From NCBI GenBank assembly GCA_947184155.2, contig CAMXCT020002369.1, positions 304,662 through 368,661 on the forward strand: a stretch of 64,000 bases of DNA, read 5' to 3'. Shown piece by piece: positions 33,340-45,500 of this stretch (positions within the stretch are counted from its first letter, which is position 1; every line of letters begins with the position of its first letter). The position numbers and the translations under genes were made by a program. The notes under the pieces are model-generated. The model had not been told where the DNA came from, did not search any database, and was given only the letters and a program-made list of their open reading frames with translations. The stretch comes from Cladocopium goreaui (lineage: Eukaryota > Sar > Dinophyceae > Suessiales > Symbiodiniaceae).

Positions 33340-35475
33340 CAGTCAGTGCTCAACTCCACTTAGACCAGCTACGTCCCCTCACAAGGAAAACAATGCTGCT
33401 GTTTGGGATCAATATGCTTGAGCCAAATTTTGCATTTGTTTCACCTTATTTAACCAACCACCAAGAAATGACCACTGTCCACCCAGGCCTGCCAAACACT
33501 AGACATTTATATTATATATATCTCTCTCTCTCTGTGTGTGTAGTTGCTTGCAAGGTTCCCGTAAATCAGCATCTTTGTCGGATTCTTTTCCTCAATCACA
33601 TTGCCTTCCACTGTCTACCCCACGCTATGGGCGCCTGAATGTGCGTACCCAGCACTTCCTTCACCGATCCACCTAATGAGCACTGAAAAAAGGCACCCGC
33701 AAATCCGCAAACCATAGATTGTTCCAGAACAACATGAGCACCATGATCATGGAGCCATCGAAACATAAAAAATTTCTGTGCCAGCGGCAACCCACGCACA
33801 TTGAATTTCGCTCTTCACTATATCTCTTCATTTCACCCGGATTCAGGCCTCAAGATCAACCCTACGCACTTATGGATGGAAAACATATATCATGCACATA
33901 TAGTGCTTATTCATTAATCTGGTAAACCCAATAAACCACCCCAATTTGGGTTACCATTGGGTATACCTCTATGACTAGAATGATTTTAAAATGACCCCTA
34001 GTCATGGTTGGTTAACGGGATGCTCTGCTGAATTGGGGAATACCACATTCCCACGGCCGCCTCGCAAGATTCCTGCAGCTTCTTGAAAAAGTTCCTTCAC
34101 ACGGCAGGTGATTCGACTCTGCAAGATGCTGTGAGCTTCCGATATCGCCATACATGAAGACACGGCACGGCCTAAACTCCAAGCCACAGTTGGTATTGAA
34201 ACTGCTCATTGGACAGCTTCTATTCACTCAGGGGCTGAAGCTGTTGCACTCCTGCTGGGGAAGTTCATACCCTTCTTTTTCCGCCAGATGAGAGACAAAA
34301 TACATTTAAATATCCCCAGGTTCAATAGGCTGCACAGAAGCGATTAAATTCACAACCCAAGCCGCAAACCTTCTAATCCTTGTTCCGAAGATACTTTTAA
34401 TCCGCAATACCGTTGCAATCCGTGATCCGGGCTACCCATTGTGCAACCATGGAGGATGCTCAGGATCCTGCCCCTATCCCGTGTTAGGTTGGTGGCAGAT
34501 GACAATGGTTGGCTGAGGATGCTAGACCCTGGCAGACCCTGTCCTCTGAATCCTGAAGAGCCTTCGCCAGTTCCTTTAAGTGGCCGCGGTGTCCCATGAG
34601 TCCCGTGGTAACATTTGGAAAATTTTCATGTGGCTAGGAGCAAGAAAACCAGCCACAATTACGCCTGATCAGTTCTATGTATATGATTACATCATATTAC
34701 ATGTACATAGACTTGATTATACATGTGTCTTTTCTATGATATTTGATGGGTTGGGGCATCCATCAGGGACCGAGGAACCTAAGGGCAATATTGTTCGTCA
34801 TGTTCACTGTTGCAGAATTTGATCCTGGGGTCTATGCCCCAGACCTGATTGGCGCGCTCAATTGATCTGCTGGAGCAAGCATTTGTCCTTTGAATGCCCG
34901 TTGTTGTTGGTTGTTTCATCCCCATTTTCACCAATTTGGTCCTCAGTCTTGTCGGTTGTATCCTCACTATCGCTGATCACACCCTGTTTTTGCGTTTGAA
35001 AATTGTCAAATTGAGTCATATAGCTAGTTGTATTGTTGATGTAGGCCGTCATAGGTTTTTTTCTTGGTTACAAAATGCTGGTCGCTTCGCGACGACAACC
35101 GCCCACACCGGAATTGTTAGCTCTGGGTTGAACCTCTGAATCTACGCTGAAGTCTGCAAAAGTTGATTCACAGGGTTCTGGCCGCGCCCGAGTGAATTTT
35201 TGAATTTGAATTGAATATCAGCAAAATTTGGGAAGTGGGAGGCATGTTGGTTTCAAATGCATTGCAACATTTCTTGTGACCTACAGTATGCAGACCCAGA
35301 TGCTGAGCATAGTTTGGATCAGTTGATGCTTTTTGGGCTATGTATGGTTATGTTGGCATCATGTTTTGTGCGCAAACACTGGTTTGAAAAATACACCGGC
35401 AAGAGACCCCAAACACTTTGGGGGGCAGGAAGCCAATGTACCAGATACAACCAACTGTAGCTACGGAACAGTAAC
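33340..35475. other. No recognised gene
   Basis: Unique-looking sequence with small overlapping frames. The minus frame at 33596-33799 (LPLAQKFFMFRWLHDHGAH) is mildly coding-like but unrecognised. There are short (CT)n/(GT)n at 33520-33545 and a CTAGAATGATTTTAAAATGA inverted segment near 33975. Confidence 0.5.
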
Positions 35476-35479
35476 AGGT

Positions 35480-36210
35480 GAGCAGCAGGACCCTCTATAT
35501 ATATCTATACAGACGTCATCACAAGATCTTCATACAAGAACTTCCTACAAGAACTTCCTATGAGCATCCCAGAAGAACTTTCATACAAGCACCAATGCAG
35601 ACCATCTTCAAGATCTTACTGCAAGAACATCTCGAGGAGGATTTCAACAGGATCTCCACAAGGTCTTCTCACAAGGACCTGAACCAGATCATGTAAGAAC
35701 ACCTAGGGGATTTCACCAGGACCTATTCAAGAGCTTCTCACAAGGACCTGCACAAGATCATGCAAAGGCCTCTGACTGCATGTCACTAAGATCTCCACTA
35801 GGTCTTCTGACCAAGATCTTCATGCCGGGACCCCTAAGAGAATCTCACAAGATCGTCATAGACTGACCCTGCTGCTGGAGCGGATCTTACAAGGTCTTGA
35901 TACAAGAACCTGCAAAGAGCCTCCCACAAGAGCTCTCATACAAGCACCTCTCATACATGGCATCTGCGAGATCTTCATGCAAGGACCTCTTAGAGAGGAG
36001 ATAAGGATGTGTGCAAGATCATGCAAGGACCTCTTTTAAGAGCAGGATCTTCACAAGATCTTCTCATACCGACCTGTACAAGATCATGCAAGGACTTCTG
36101 AGAAGATTTCATCAGCATCTTCAAGACCTTAAGACTGCACCATGAAACCCTTGCAAGATTGTCATAGAACCTTCCAGAGAACTCATAAGATCTTTTACCA
36201 GGATCTCAAT
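35480..36210 (+). repeat. Degenerate AAGATCTTCxxACAAGxACCT repeats
   Basis: Irregular repeats built on ACAAGATCTTC, CAAGAACTTCCT and AAGGACCTC with no fixed period. They resemble a decayed array. Confidence 0.6.
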
Positions 36211-37390
36211 GAGTCAGCTCAAAATTCGCACCGCGCCACAGCGAGAGCAATCTGACCCATACAAAGTGCTGAGAGGGTTGCGCGAGCGATCGCAGAATTC
36301 GCGCCGCAACGAGAGCGATTGACACACGCACAAAGTCACGAGAGGGTTGCGGGAGCACATATTACAGATTTTCACAAACCTTGCGCGCACCACGAAAAAT
36401 TAACCTTGAAAAAGTAAAAAAAAAAACAGGTCTCAGCCACTTTTTTGTCGAGGTCTACAGAGTAATGCGCATGCCACGAAAAATGAGCCTGAGGCATCCG
36501 AAGTGCTGCACCTGCCACACAGATAATCATCATCATGTCCAAAATCAAATTCGACGACAATTTCACTTTTCACCGATTTTCGACCCTTTCAAAACGTCGT
36601 CCAAGTTCACACACAAATTGACCTCCAAAAGCACCTCTCGTTTTGACCCACGCCTGCCAACGTTTTAGCAACGTGCAGAAAGATCCCAGTTGGTACTACC
36701 CGGGAGGGTCCGGTCAGGGAAAATAGTCTTATTAATTTGATGGGTCTCAACCAATTCAAAATTAATATTCATGGGCCTTGACTTCCACTTATGGTGCAAC
36801 TTGAAACAACTTTACCCCCCCTCTGATCTATGACCAAAAAAATATTGTCCTGTTCCCGGACATTTGGCTAACACCCCACTTCTACATCTTCAAGATTGAA
36901 ACCCTGTGCCACAACCTATAGTGCAGAAATCTCATTTTTTCAAAATTAAAATGATCTGTAGCAACCTTTTTGCAAACTGTTTCCCCCTTCGTCAAAGTTG
37001 ATCTGGTGTCCCTCAACCTTTAATAGATTTTCATTTCCCCCCGTCAAAATTGTTCCCCAAACAGTGTTCAGTCGGTAGGGCCCGGTGTTCAGTCGAGGTG
37101 GTATCATACGTGCGCTGGATTTTTTGATGACCCTTACAACACAAAAGTTCCCTCATCTTCCATTTTCGACGGAAGTCTCCCACCGCGCTTGAAACAGATA
37201 GCCTTTGCACAAGGATCTTGCACTGAGATCTTCACAAGGGGAACTTGCAGAATCTTGCCTGGCATCTCTTCTTCCAGAGACCACCTTGAATGAACACCAT
37301 GCTATCACTACTAGGGTCGCTCTTGTCCTGCTAGCTTGCAGCCACTGATGATTTGAGGTCCTTTCCACCTTTCTCTTTAGAATCCTAACT
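36211..37390. other. No recognised gene
   Basis: 36225-36360 holds two related segments (GAGAGGGTTGCG, TCGCGCC, GAGAGCGATTGACAC) that recall the GGGTTGCG core of the 72-bp repeats. The remainder is unique sequence without a supported frame. Confidence 0.45.
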
Positions 37391-37440
37391 ACACACTGTT
37401 TGGGGTCTCTTGCCGGGATAATTCCCCAAACAGTGTGCTG
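37391..37440. other. 14-bp-stem hairpin
   Basis: CACACTGTTTGGGG (from about 37392) and CCCCAAACAGTGTG (ending about 37438) are exact reverse complements with an 18-20-nt loop. CCCCAAACAGTGTT occurs again at 37060. It could be a terminator-like RNA hairpin or the end of a foldback element. Confidence 0.6.
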
Positions 37441-37444
37441 CTAG

Positions 37445-38110
37445 AGGTTCTTAATGCTTTCTTTAGATGTCCGCCGTGGTGTTGGATGGTGCGTCCGCCT
37501 TCCCGAAGTCTTGTCTCCCGTTGTCTCCCTTCTTGTTTCCCTTTGTTGGATGGTGTGTCCGCCTTCCCGAGGTCTTGTCTCCCCTTGCCTTGCTTCTTGT
37601 TTCCCTCTGTTGGATGGTGAGTCCGCCTTCCCGAGGTCTTGTCTCCCCTTGTCTCCCATTGTCTCCCTTCTTGCTTTGTTGGATGGCGTGTCTGCCTTCC
37701 CTTCCGGATGCCTTGTCCCCCTTGTCTCCCCCTTGTCTCCCAGCTTGTCTCCCTTCTTGTTTCACTTTGTTGGATGGCGTGTCCGCCTTCCCACTCGTCT
37801 CCCATTGTCTCCTTGTTGCATGGTGTACCCGCCTTCCCGACCTTGTCTCCCTTGTCTCCCAGCTTGTCTCCCAGCTTGTCTCCCAGCTTGTCTCCCAGCT
37901 TGTCTCCCAGCTTGTCTTCCCGCTTGTCTCCCATCTTGTCTCCCAGCTTGTCTCCCAGCTTGTCTTCCCGCTTGTCCCCCAGCTTGTCTCCCACCTTGTC
38001 TCCCAGCTTGTCTCCCAGCTTGTCTTCCCGCTTGTCCCCCAGCTTGTCTCCCATCTTGTCTCACAGCTTGTCTCCCAGCTTGTCTTCCTTCTTGTCTCCC
38101 TTTCTTGGAT
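37445..38110. repeat. 12-bp array AGCTTGTCTCCC with about 70-bp repeats
   Basis: 37840-38100 has a 12-bp period (AGCTTGTCTCCC). 37450-37830 has longer repeats with TGGATGGTGTGTCCGCC, TTCCCGAGGTCTTGTCTC. All frames are open (GDKL, SLSP and GRQA peptides), which is expected from a 12-bp unit and is not evidence of a gene. Confidence 0.9.
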
Positions 38111-38560
38111 GGTGTGTCCGCCTTCTCGAGGCCTTGTTGGGCTACGTTGGGCCGAGTCACACCATTTGGACCCATGTTGAGCCTATATAGTATTCCAATG
38201 TTGGACCCATATTCAGCCTATGTCGCTCTGGCGATGTTGGGCCTATATTGGGCTTTCTTGTCCGGCAACCGTTTTTAGTACTTGTTCAAAAGCATTGCCA
38301 AAATAAAATAAAACAATGGATTCTGGAGCAAGAATCACCTCTCCTGCAAGATCCCCACATGAGTAGGCGGAGTCCTCCTCAGAAGGTGGAGTCATCGTCG
38401 TTCGGAACTTTCCCCGCGGCGCTGGCTGTGGCACCACATGGGCATGAAGGATCTCAACGGTGTCCTCCCAAGCCAAGGGGCGATGCCCTGGAAAGTGATG
38501 GAAATCTTGGACTGGGATGCAACGTTTTCGTACATGACTGGGAAATGCATAATTAAGGAT
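38111..38560. other. No recognised gene
   Basis: Some ATGTTGG/GACCCAT repetition occurs at 38170-38250. Opposed short frames at 38243-38476 (minus) and 38248-38556 (plus) are unrecognised. Confidence 0.45.
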
Positions 38561-38879
38561 ATCTATATCTCTATCTCTTTATATCTATAAATATATATAT
38601 ATATGTATATGTATATATATAACATATATGGTACCCCCTCCCCAACCCGCGGGGTCTACGTTTAATGTCATTTCCATGGTATTTACAGTGTCTTGTTGTT
38701 TTATGATCATTTTTGGGTCTTGCTTTTGAACTGTTGTTTTCCAATTGTTGTTGCCTTTGATGAAAGGGGGGGTTCTATATATATATATATCAAAAACTAA
38801 ATATTATACCAGTAGTACCCGCACGAGGCGGGGCGGAAGTTGCCTTAGGGATATATAAGACCTTTCTCATCTATAGATA

Positions 38880-39720
38880 TCTATAGAACTTACATGCGCC
38901 GTGCGCCAGCCAAGCCCGTGCGTGCCTGCATTCTGCGAAACATGTCACATTTGAAGCTCCACTTCGCCCTTCACACTTCTCACTGCACTCTTCACACTCC
39001 ACACTTCACACTCCACACTTCACACTTCGTTCTGCACTCTTCGCACTCCACGCTTCACACTTCACACTCCACACTTCACAGTCCACACTTCTCACTTCTC
39101 ACTGCTTTCTTCACACTCCACACTTCACACTTCACACTCCACACTTCACACTGCACTCTTCACGCCCCACACTTCACACTGCACTCTTCACACTCCACAC
39201 TTCATCTCATCTGAGCTCTTCTCACCTTATCCCAGCTCATCTCTTCTCATCTCATGTCTTCTCATATGTCATCTAAGCTTTCATGAATCACTTCCCAGTA
39301 TTACTACTAAGGAACTTGCATGCGCCGTGCGCCAGCCAGGCCCGTGCGTGCGTGCTTTGTGCGAAGCTGTTGCAGTGTTGTTGTCCAAGAACATGACCTG
39401 CGCGCGACCCCGGTGCAGTGCAACGCCAAGCAAACACTTTCCTCACACTTCACAATGCATCACACTTCACACTTGCACTTCCCACTCCACACTTCATCTC
39501 ACCTCAAATCACGTGAGGTCTTCTCACCTCATCTCAGCTCTTCTCATCTCATCCCATCTCTCCTCACTTGTCATCTAAGTAAGTTCTTCTCAACTCTTAA
39601 CGCGCTGATCTCACAGCTTGCACAGAGTACTCCCCAGTAGTACTTGAAGAAACACCTTTCACCTCATCTTACCTCTTCGTAACTCATCTCAAGTCTTCTG
39701 TATGCCAAATGCCAAAGGCC
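38880..39720 (+). repeat. Tandem duplication of about 426 bp with CACTTCACACTCCA arrays
   Basis: CATGCGCCGTGCGCCAGCC begins both copies (38894 and 39320), each followed by CACTTCACACTCCACACTTC-type repeats and then TCATCTCA-rich sequence. (TA)n-rich DNA precedes at 38560-38860. Confidence 0.7.
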
Positions 39721-40299
39721 TAGACCATAATATATTCACAACATTGAGGTGATTAATGCCAAGCATTCATGCATTGCATCAAATCGCAACCGCAAGTGTA
39801 AACATGGTGTAGTTGTTATCTGTCAATCAGACTCACGCAGTCCAAGGTCAACAGCTGCTTTTTTTTCCGCGCTGCACTTGGTCTAGGGTTTGGCAGCTCT
39901 TTCGACCCGCACTGGCACGAAAGGCTGGACAGCTGGCACGAAAGGCTGGACAGCTTAATCCGCAAACACTTGTTGGCAGGCTGGTTGGCAGTCATGGCAC
40001 TTCACGAAGCAAATCAGGCAAGAAGTTCTCACTATCCGCAATGACATTGCGGACCCAAGTTGCATCTGCTTGTGACAAACGACATTCTACACCCTCATCT
40101 GTCCTGGCAACGCAGCGCTGTTCTGCCAAAGCAGAAAAAAAGACGATTTTGAATCACTTAAAAAAAATAAAAGGAAATTTACTAGCCCCCAAATTGCGAA
40201 AATCTGCTGACAAATCGGCAATTCCAATACGATTTACGATCTTCAGCTGCGAAAAACAATGGTATTACGCATGCAGCCGCGGCACCGAGCAACTTTGAC
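39721..40299. other. No recognised gene
   Basis: A 161-codon plus frame (39813-40298) contains a 19-bp tandem duplication (GCACGAAAGGCTGGACAGC). It is Lys-rich at the end, has no recognised domain and runs into the satellite. Confidence 0.4.
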
Positions 40300-41609
40300 G
40301 CAGCCATTATTAATACAATGCCTTTCGAAGCATCACGTCGCAAACCTGCACGCATCTACGCACATGGCAACACCAGATGACAACAATCATGCAGCCATTC
40401 CAATGCGATCATTCAAGAAACGCATAGAACTACGCACACAGACACAACCATTCGTTGCAGAACACAGAACCTATCGCGTCCGGAACGACCGCAGCCGCAA
40501 CCGCCGCACACACGAGGTACCTTTCATCGCCGGCTGCAATCACTTTACACGGAAAAACACAAGGTTTCGTGCTCCGGCTTCCTCCCCAACACAACCCCCA
40601 TGCAACATTCATGCAGCCACTACAATGCATTTCGCAGCATCCGGTAGCAAGCCTGCATCTCTTTACAGACATGGCAACACCAGATGACAACAATCATGCA
40701 GCCATTCCAATGCGATCTGCAACCACAGATTGAAGAAACGCATAGAACTACGCACACAGACACAACCACTCGTTGCAGAACACAGAGAAGGAACCAATCG
40801 CGTCCGGAACGACCGCAGCCGCAACCGCCGCACACACGAGGTATATCATCGCCGGCTGCAGCCACTTTACACGGAAAAACGCAAGGTTTCCTGCACCGGC
40901 TTCCTCCCCAACACAACCCCCATGCAACATTCATGCAGCCATTACAATGCGTTTCGCAACATCCCGTAGCAAACCTGCATCTCTCTACACGCATGGCAAC
41001 ACCAGATGACAACAATCATGCAGCGATTCGAATGCGATCTGCAACCACAGATTCGAGAAACGCATAGAACTACGCACACAGACACAACCACTCGTTGCAG
41101 AACACAGAGAAGGAACCAATCGCGTCCGGAACGACCGCAGCCGCAACCGCCGCACACACGAGGTATATCATCGCCGGCTGCAGCCACTTTACACGGAAAA
41201 ACACAAGGTTTCGTGCTCCGGCTTCCTCCCCAACACAACCCCCATGCAACATCCATGCAGCCATTACAATGCATTTCGCAGCATCCCGTAGCAAACCTGC
41301 ATCTCTCTACACGCATGGCAACACCAGATGACAACAATCATGCAGCGATTCGAATGCGATCTGCAACCACAGATTCAAGAAACGCATAGAACTACGCACA
41401 CACACACAACCACTCGTTGCAGAACACAGAGGAGGAACCGATCGCGTCCGGAACGACCGCAGCCGCAACCGCCGCACACACGAGGTACCTTTCATCGCCG
41501 GCTGCAATCACTTTACACGGAAACACACAAGGTTTCGTGCTCCGGCTTCCTCCCCAACACAACCCCCATGCAACATTCATGCAGCCATTACAATGCGTTT
41601 TGCAGCATT
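40300..41609. repeat. 322-bp satellite, about four copies
   Basis: The marker CACCAGATGACAACAATCAT occurs at 40371, 40678, 41000 and 41322 (spacing 307, 322, 322). The first unit lacks about 15 bp (CTGCAACCACAG region). Open frames on both strands repeat with the unit and look like by-products. Confidence 0.9.
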
Positions 41610-42045
41610 CCCTTCATCACCACCTTCCTTCGTCACCACTTCCCAAAGTCACCACCCTCCCTTAGTCACCACTTCCCAACGTCACCACTTCCCAACGTCA
41701 CCACTTCCCATCGTCACCACTTCCCTTCCTCACCACTTCCCTTCCTCACCACTTCCCTTCGTCACCACTTCCCAAAGTCACCACCTTCCCTTTTAGTCAC
41801 CACTTCCCAACGTCACCACTTCCCATCGTCACCACTTCCCTTCCTGCCCACTTCCCTTCCTCACCACTTCCCTTCGTCACCATTTCCCAAAGTCACCACC
41901 CTCCCTCAGTCACCACTTCCCAACGTCACCACTTCCCGTCGTCACCATTTCCCAAAGTCACCACTTCCCAAAGTCACCACCCTCCCTCAGTCACCACTTC
42001 CCAAAGTCACCACTTCCCTTCGTCACCACGTCACCGCCCTTCATC
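41610..42045 (+). repeat. 16-bp array GTCACCACTTCCCAAC
   Basis: The GTCACC marker occurs at 41665, 41681 and 41697 (period 16), with about 27 degenerate copies. Confidence 0.9.
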
Positions 42046-42099
42046 AATGTCAAGTCTCACAATTCGATTTGTCCGTAACACGGAAGTATTGCTTCCCAA

Positions 42100-42770
42100 C
42101 TTGCTTTGATTATATATATATATATTGTATTATATATATATACATTCTATATGCATAATGTAAATAGTATCAAATATAAAATATATTATGTATTATATAT
42201 TAAATAAATATGTATTTATATATATATACTATAAAATATATTGTGTAAATTGTATTATATTATATTATATTGTATTATATTATATTATAGTAAAAGATGT
42301 TATTTTAAATGATATTTGGTTATATTAAACTATGTTAAATAAAATAAAATTATGTTAAATTATTATTTATGTTAAATCATTTATTTTATATTATATGTAT
42401 TATTATGTATGACAATTTATATCTTATATTTGATACGTTATGTGTTTAACTAAATTAAAACTTATTATCTATAGTAAATTATATTTTGTTATCTTGTATT
42501 ATATTAAATCAAATTATAGTTTATTTTATTTTATCTTATTTTATTTTATGCTATTAAATTATATTATATTATGTTTTACAACATTTTTAAGTTATATTAT
42601 ATTACAATATAATATATTCATTTTTTTATATCATATTATGTTATATTATATTATATATTAAATTATATTATATTATATTACTTTATATTATATTATAATA
42701 TTTTCTACTATATTCAAAAAAATATATTATATTATAATATACCATATTATATTATATTATTTTAGAGAAA
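42100..42770. other. Extremely AT-rich block
   Basis: Almost entirely TATAT/TATTATAT sequence with no coding signal. It borders the 3-prime side of the copia element. Confidence 0.8.
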
Positions 42771-42774
42771 AGAG

Positions 42775-43246
42775 GGGAACAACAAAGAAACAACCAAGTT
42801 GAACTCCTCAGCACCAAAATCAGCAAACGCCCTTTTTGCTATGGGCGCTTGAGCCATGTAGGTACGGAAGGCTACTATGACCAACCCTGCTGGAAGTTAG
42901 GGACGGTCAATTCCTACTCTACTACAGGGCTATTACTATATCTAACGCTTCTAGATATAGTTGGTTTCATAGCTACAGTGAGTAGTGAACTACAAGTAGA
43001 CTATACAGTGGGGGTAATGGGGTCGTAATATTTCTACTCCCCCCTACCCAGTCCCACTCTGGGAAATGTCTTCCTACAAGGCTACTTAGGGCGCGAGGAC
43101 GCAGCCCCTTCCTTGGATCTGAGTTCATTACTTAAATCGGTGCGAATGCCCAACAAGCAAGGTGCCAGAGCCCACTTTTGGGGTGGCAACGCCTTAGTAA
43201 AGATGTCTGCGGCTTCGCTGTCTGTTTGGCAATACCCAAGCTCGGC
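42775..43246 (-). other. 3-prime noncoding end of copia element (possible LTR)
   Basis: On the minus strand, downstream of the RNase H stop, a purine tract GGGGGGAGTAGAAA lies at about 43046-43033 and could be the polypurine tract that primes plus-strand synthesis. No second LTR copy is seen, so the LTR is an inference. Confidence 0.35.
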
Positions 43247-44131
43247 CTAATCGTCACGAAACACCTCTGAGAGGCCAGACAAGTCTACTTTGTGAGTGCG
43301 TGTTATATGCCTGAGCTTTGGGGAGCAACCTTTTCGGACTACTAGAATAGTAGCTTGGTGATCTTCCAAGACTCGGAGGGTCACAGTGCGTCCAAGGAGA
43401 AGCTCCCATAGCTGTAAAGCTGGTAAGCCCTCCTGGTAAAGGGAATGTGCCAATGACACCACCTCTGATTCGGTTCTAGAACGCGATGTGGACGTCTGGC
43501 GCTTGCTAACCCACGCAAGGGGAAAGAAGGAGTTAGGCCCGTATAAGACTAAGTACCCACCGGATGTGGATTTCCCGCTTGGACGATCACCGGCGAAATC
43601 GGCATCTACGTAAAAACGTAGTTCGAGATCTTCGGGATTATCTTTGATGGTAGTTACAAGCCGGTATTGGGGTGTAGAGTCTATATATTGGATGAGTCTT
43701 AACAACCTCTGATCATCCCCCCTGGACCAAGACTGCACTTTAGTCGCTAAATCGTTGATGGGCTTAATTATGTCAGGTCTAGACAGCCGACCAAGCCACA
43801 ACGCCTTCATAAGAATGCGACACGCATTGGGAGCCAGCTCACCTTTTGCCTCTTCATCATCAACTGAGACAGAACCCTCGGGTGCAAAAGGGGTGGCTGC
43901 GCGTTTCAAACTTTTAGTGTTGGTGATGGACTTATAAAGGTCTACTGTTTGGTGTGCATAATCTAGCATGTCAAAGACTAAGGCTGCTTGTGCGCGAAAC
44001 GCAGCACATTCCTCGGAACCTTCAGTTTTGGATAATGGCATTACTAGATGATTGCGACCTAAGATTCGGTATGTTGGTTCAGGTGGTTCAATACCCACAA
44101 CCGATGTTAGCTTTGTCCAAAAAGGCTTCAT
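43247..44131 (-). pseudogene. Ty1/copia pol: end of reverse transcriptase and RNase H
   Basis: RNase H of a copia-type polyprotein, which degrades the RNA strand of the RNA/DNA hybrid during retrotransposition. Visible motifs are RFYVDADFAGD (catalytic Asp), KSTSGGYLVLYG, WVSKRQTSTSRSRTESEVVS (Glu/Ser region) and the late KLRHITRTHKVDLSGLSEVF block. The first 40 residues continue the reverse transcriptase from the neighbouring frame. The junction is a shift within a TTTTT run near 44128, where the sequence after LHEA changes frame. The shift inactivates the copy unless read-through occurs. Confidence 0.85.
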
Positions 44132-44915
44132 GCAGATAGGAGGGTCCAGCTAATGTGAGGTCATCCACATAAGTGGAAAGTAACAACTTTGTGTCGGGGA
44201 AAAAGAAGTTACCTGGATATTCTGGCATCTCTTGACCTCCTAGGTTATGGATAATTTTCTTAAGGTGTTGCTCCCAGAGACCACCGGCGTCAGGATGGCC
44301 ATACAAGGCTTTAACTAAGAGGACAACGGGTTTAACAAACTTATCTCGCCAATGTTTAGGTCTTAGCTCCGGCGGAAGTTCTATCCATGTCTTATATTTT
44401 GAGGACAGGAGTGCTTGAACATACGCTTTAACTGCATCAGCTGCAGAAGAGCTATGGCCTGGCAAGGAACCGTATGCTAAACAGGCGTTTAAACCCTGGA
44501 CCGAAGTGGGGTTCGCTCCTAGTTCCTGATATACCGCCGCTGCACTGTGCTCATCTTTCGCGCAATCTCCACGGTAGACGATTCTACCCTTCATTTTGTG
44601 AAGATGTTGTGCGAGCTCAAAGAATTTGATGGAAGCGATGGTCATCAACTGTCCGAAGTGGACAGAGACCCCAGTGCGTTTCGCTTCTGCCCGGACCTCC
44701 TCTTTCTCACTGACCGAGTCGAGAGACCACGTCCCTGCCTTGATGAGCCCGTCAGCTTCCACTTTGACTGCTTCAAGTGCGAGGGGGTTTGACAACATCT
44801 CCGCCCTAGAGAGCAACTTCGTCACCATGGCTTGGACCTCGTGGTAGGGTCGAGTGTTATCTTCGGGCCCGAAGGCCTGTGACAACAAACGTTCATGGTC
44901 AAGGAGCTCTGCCAC
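44088..44915 (-). pseudogene. Ty1/copia reverse transcriptase (RVT_2)
   Basis: Copies element RNA into DNA. Motifs of the Ty1/copia reverse transcriptase family are an N-terminal acidic lead (AELLDHERLL), KMKGRIVYRGDCAKDE, PTSVQGLNACLAYGSLPGH, then LVKALYGHPDAGGLWEQHL and the active site STYVDDLTLAGP. The frame starts at or before 44915; upstream sequence is in other frames with stops. The frame ends prematurely at 44088 after the T-run shift, and the protein continues in the 43247-44131 frame. Confidence 0.9.
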
Positions 44916-44929
44916 TAAACCGTTTACTT

Positions 44930-45500
44930 TTGGATCTGTTTCTACGGCAACTGCAGGATCCTCGAAAGCAGATAGTGCTTAAGATGTTGTTCAACCTCTC
45001 GGTGCTCTTGGGGTTCAGTAGAACGGGGTGTGCAAGGCATGGCGGGAGCATGCTGTTGTGCGCACTTAGCAGGGTACAGCGCTTGGGTGATCAAAATGTC
45101 ATCTCTGGGGGATACATGGCTGATCGCGCCGTTTCCGAACCTTCACATTTTTCATGTTGATGCTCACAACTACACCTTTTATCTTTAAACGCATCTACTA
45201 TTCTTTGGGATGTAATGTTTACACGCCAGGGCTTTTTGATGGGAAGGAATACCCTTTTTGGATCTCAGGCCCACTGCGCATCCATCGAATTCGACCTCCA
45301 TAAACTCCGGGTGCGAATCAAAGACAGCTACGACATCTGGTCTCTTCCAGCCAATCGAGGGACGTGGCCATTCAAAAGAAACAGTGCCTCCTAGTTTCAA
45401 AACTCATTCAGCCCGTTTGGTGAAGCTTTTGAAGAGTCTTTTCGACTCACGGAGTTGGAGCGCTAATCTTTTCATAAAAGCAGCTCCTCCCTTCCTTCTA
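44930..45500 (-). pseudogene. Copia pol linker region with stops
   Basis: Minus frames continue the polyprotein: KRLALQLRESKRLFKSF, an in-frame TGA, then LGGTVSFEWPRPSIGWKRPD, FMEVEFDGCAVGLRSKKG and ALYPAKCAQQHAPAMPC, with several stops near 45180. The 'GGTVSFEWPR...FDGC..G' pattern is characteristic of dinoflagellate copia elements between integrase and reverse transcriptase. Stops confirm that the copy is dead. Confidence 0.65.

Noticed and set aside
37389-38278. Long frames GDKL, SLSP and GRQA
   Set aside because: They are products of a 12-bp repeat open on both strands. No non-repeat domain is attached.
41328-42158. 276-codon plus frame
   Set aside because: It runs across satellite and 16-bp array sequence; its peptide (HHFPSSPLPF type) is periodic.
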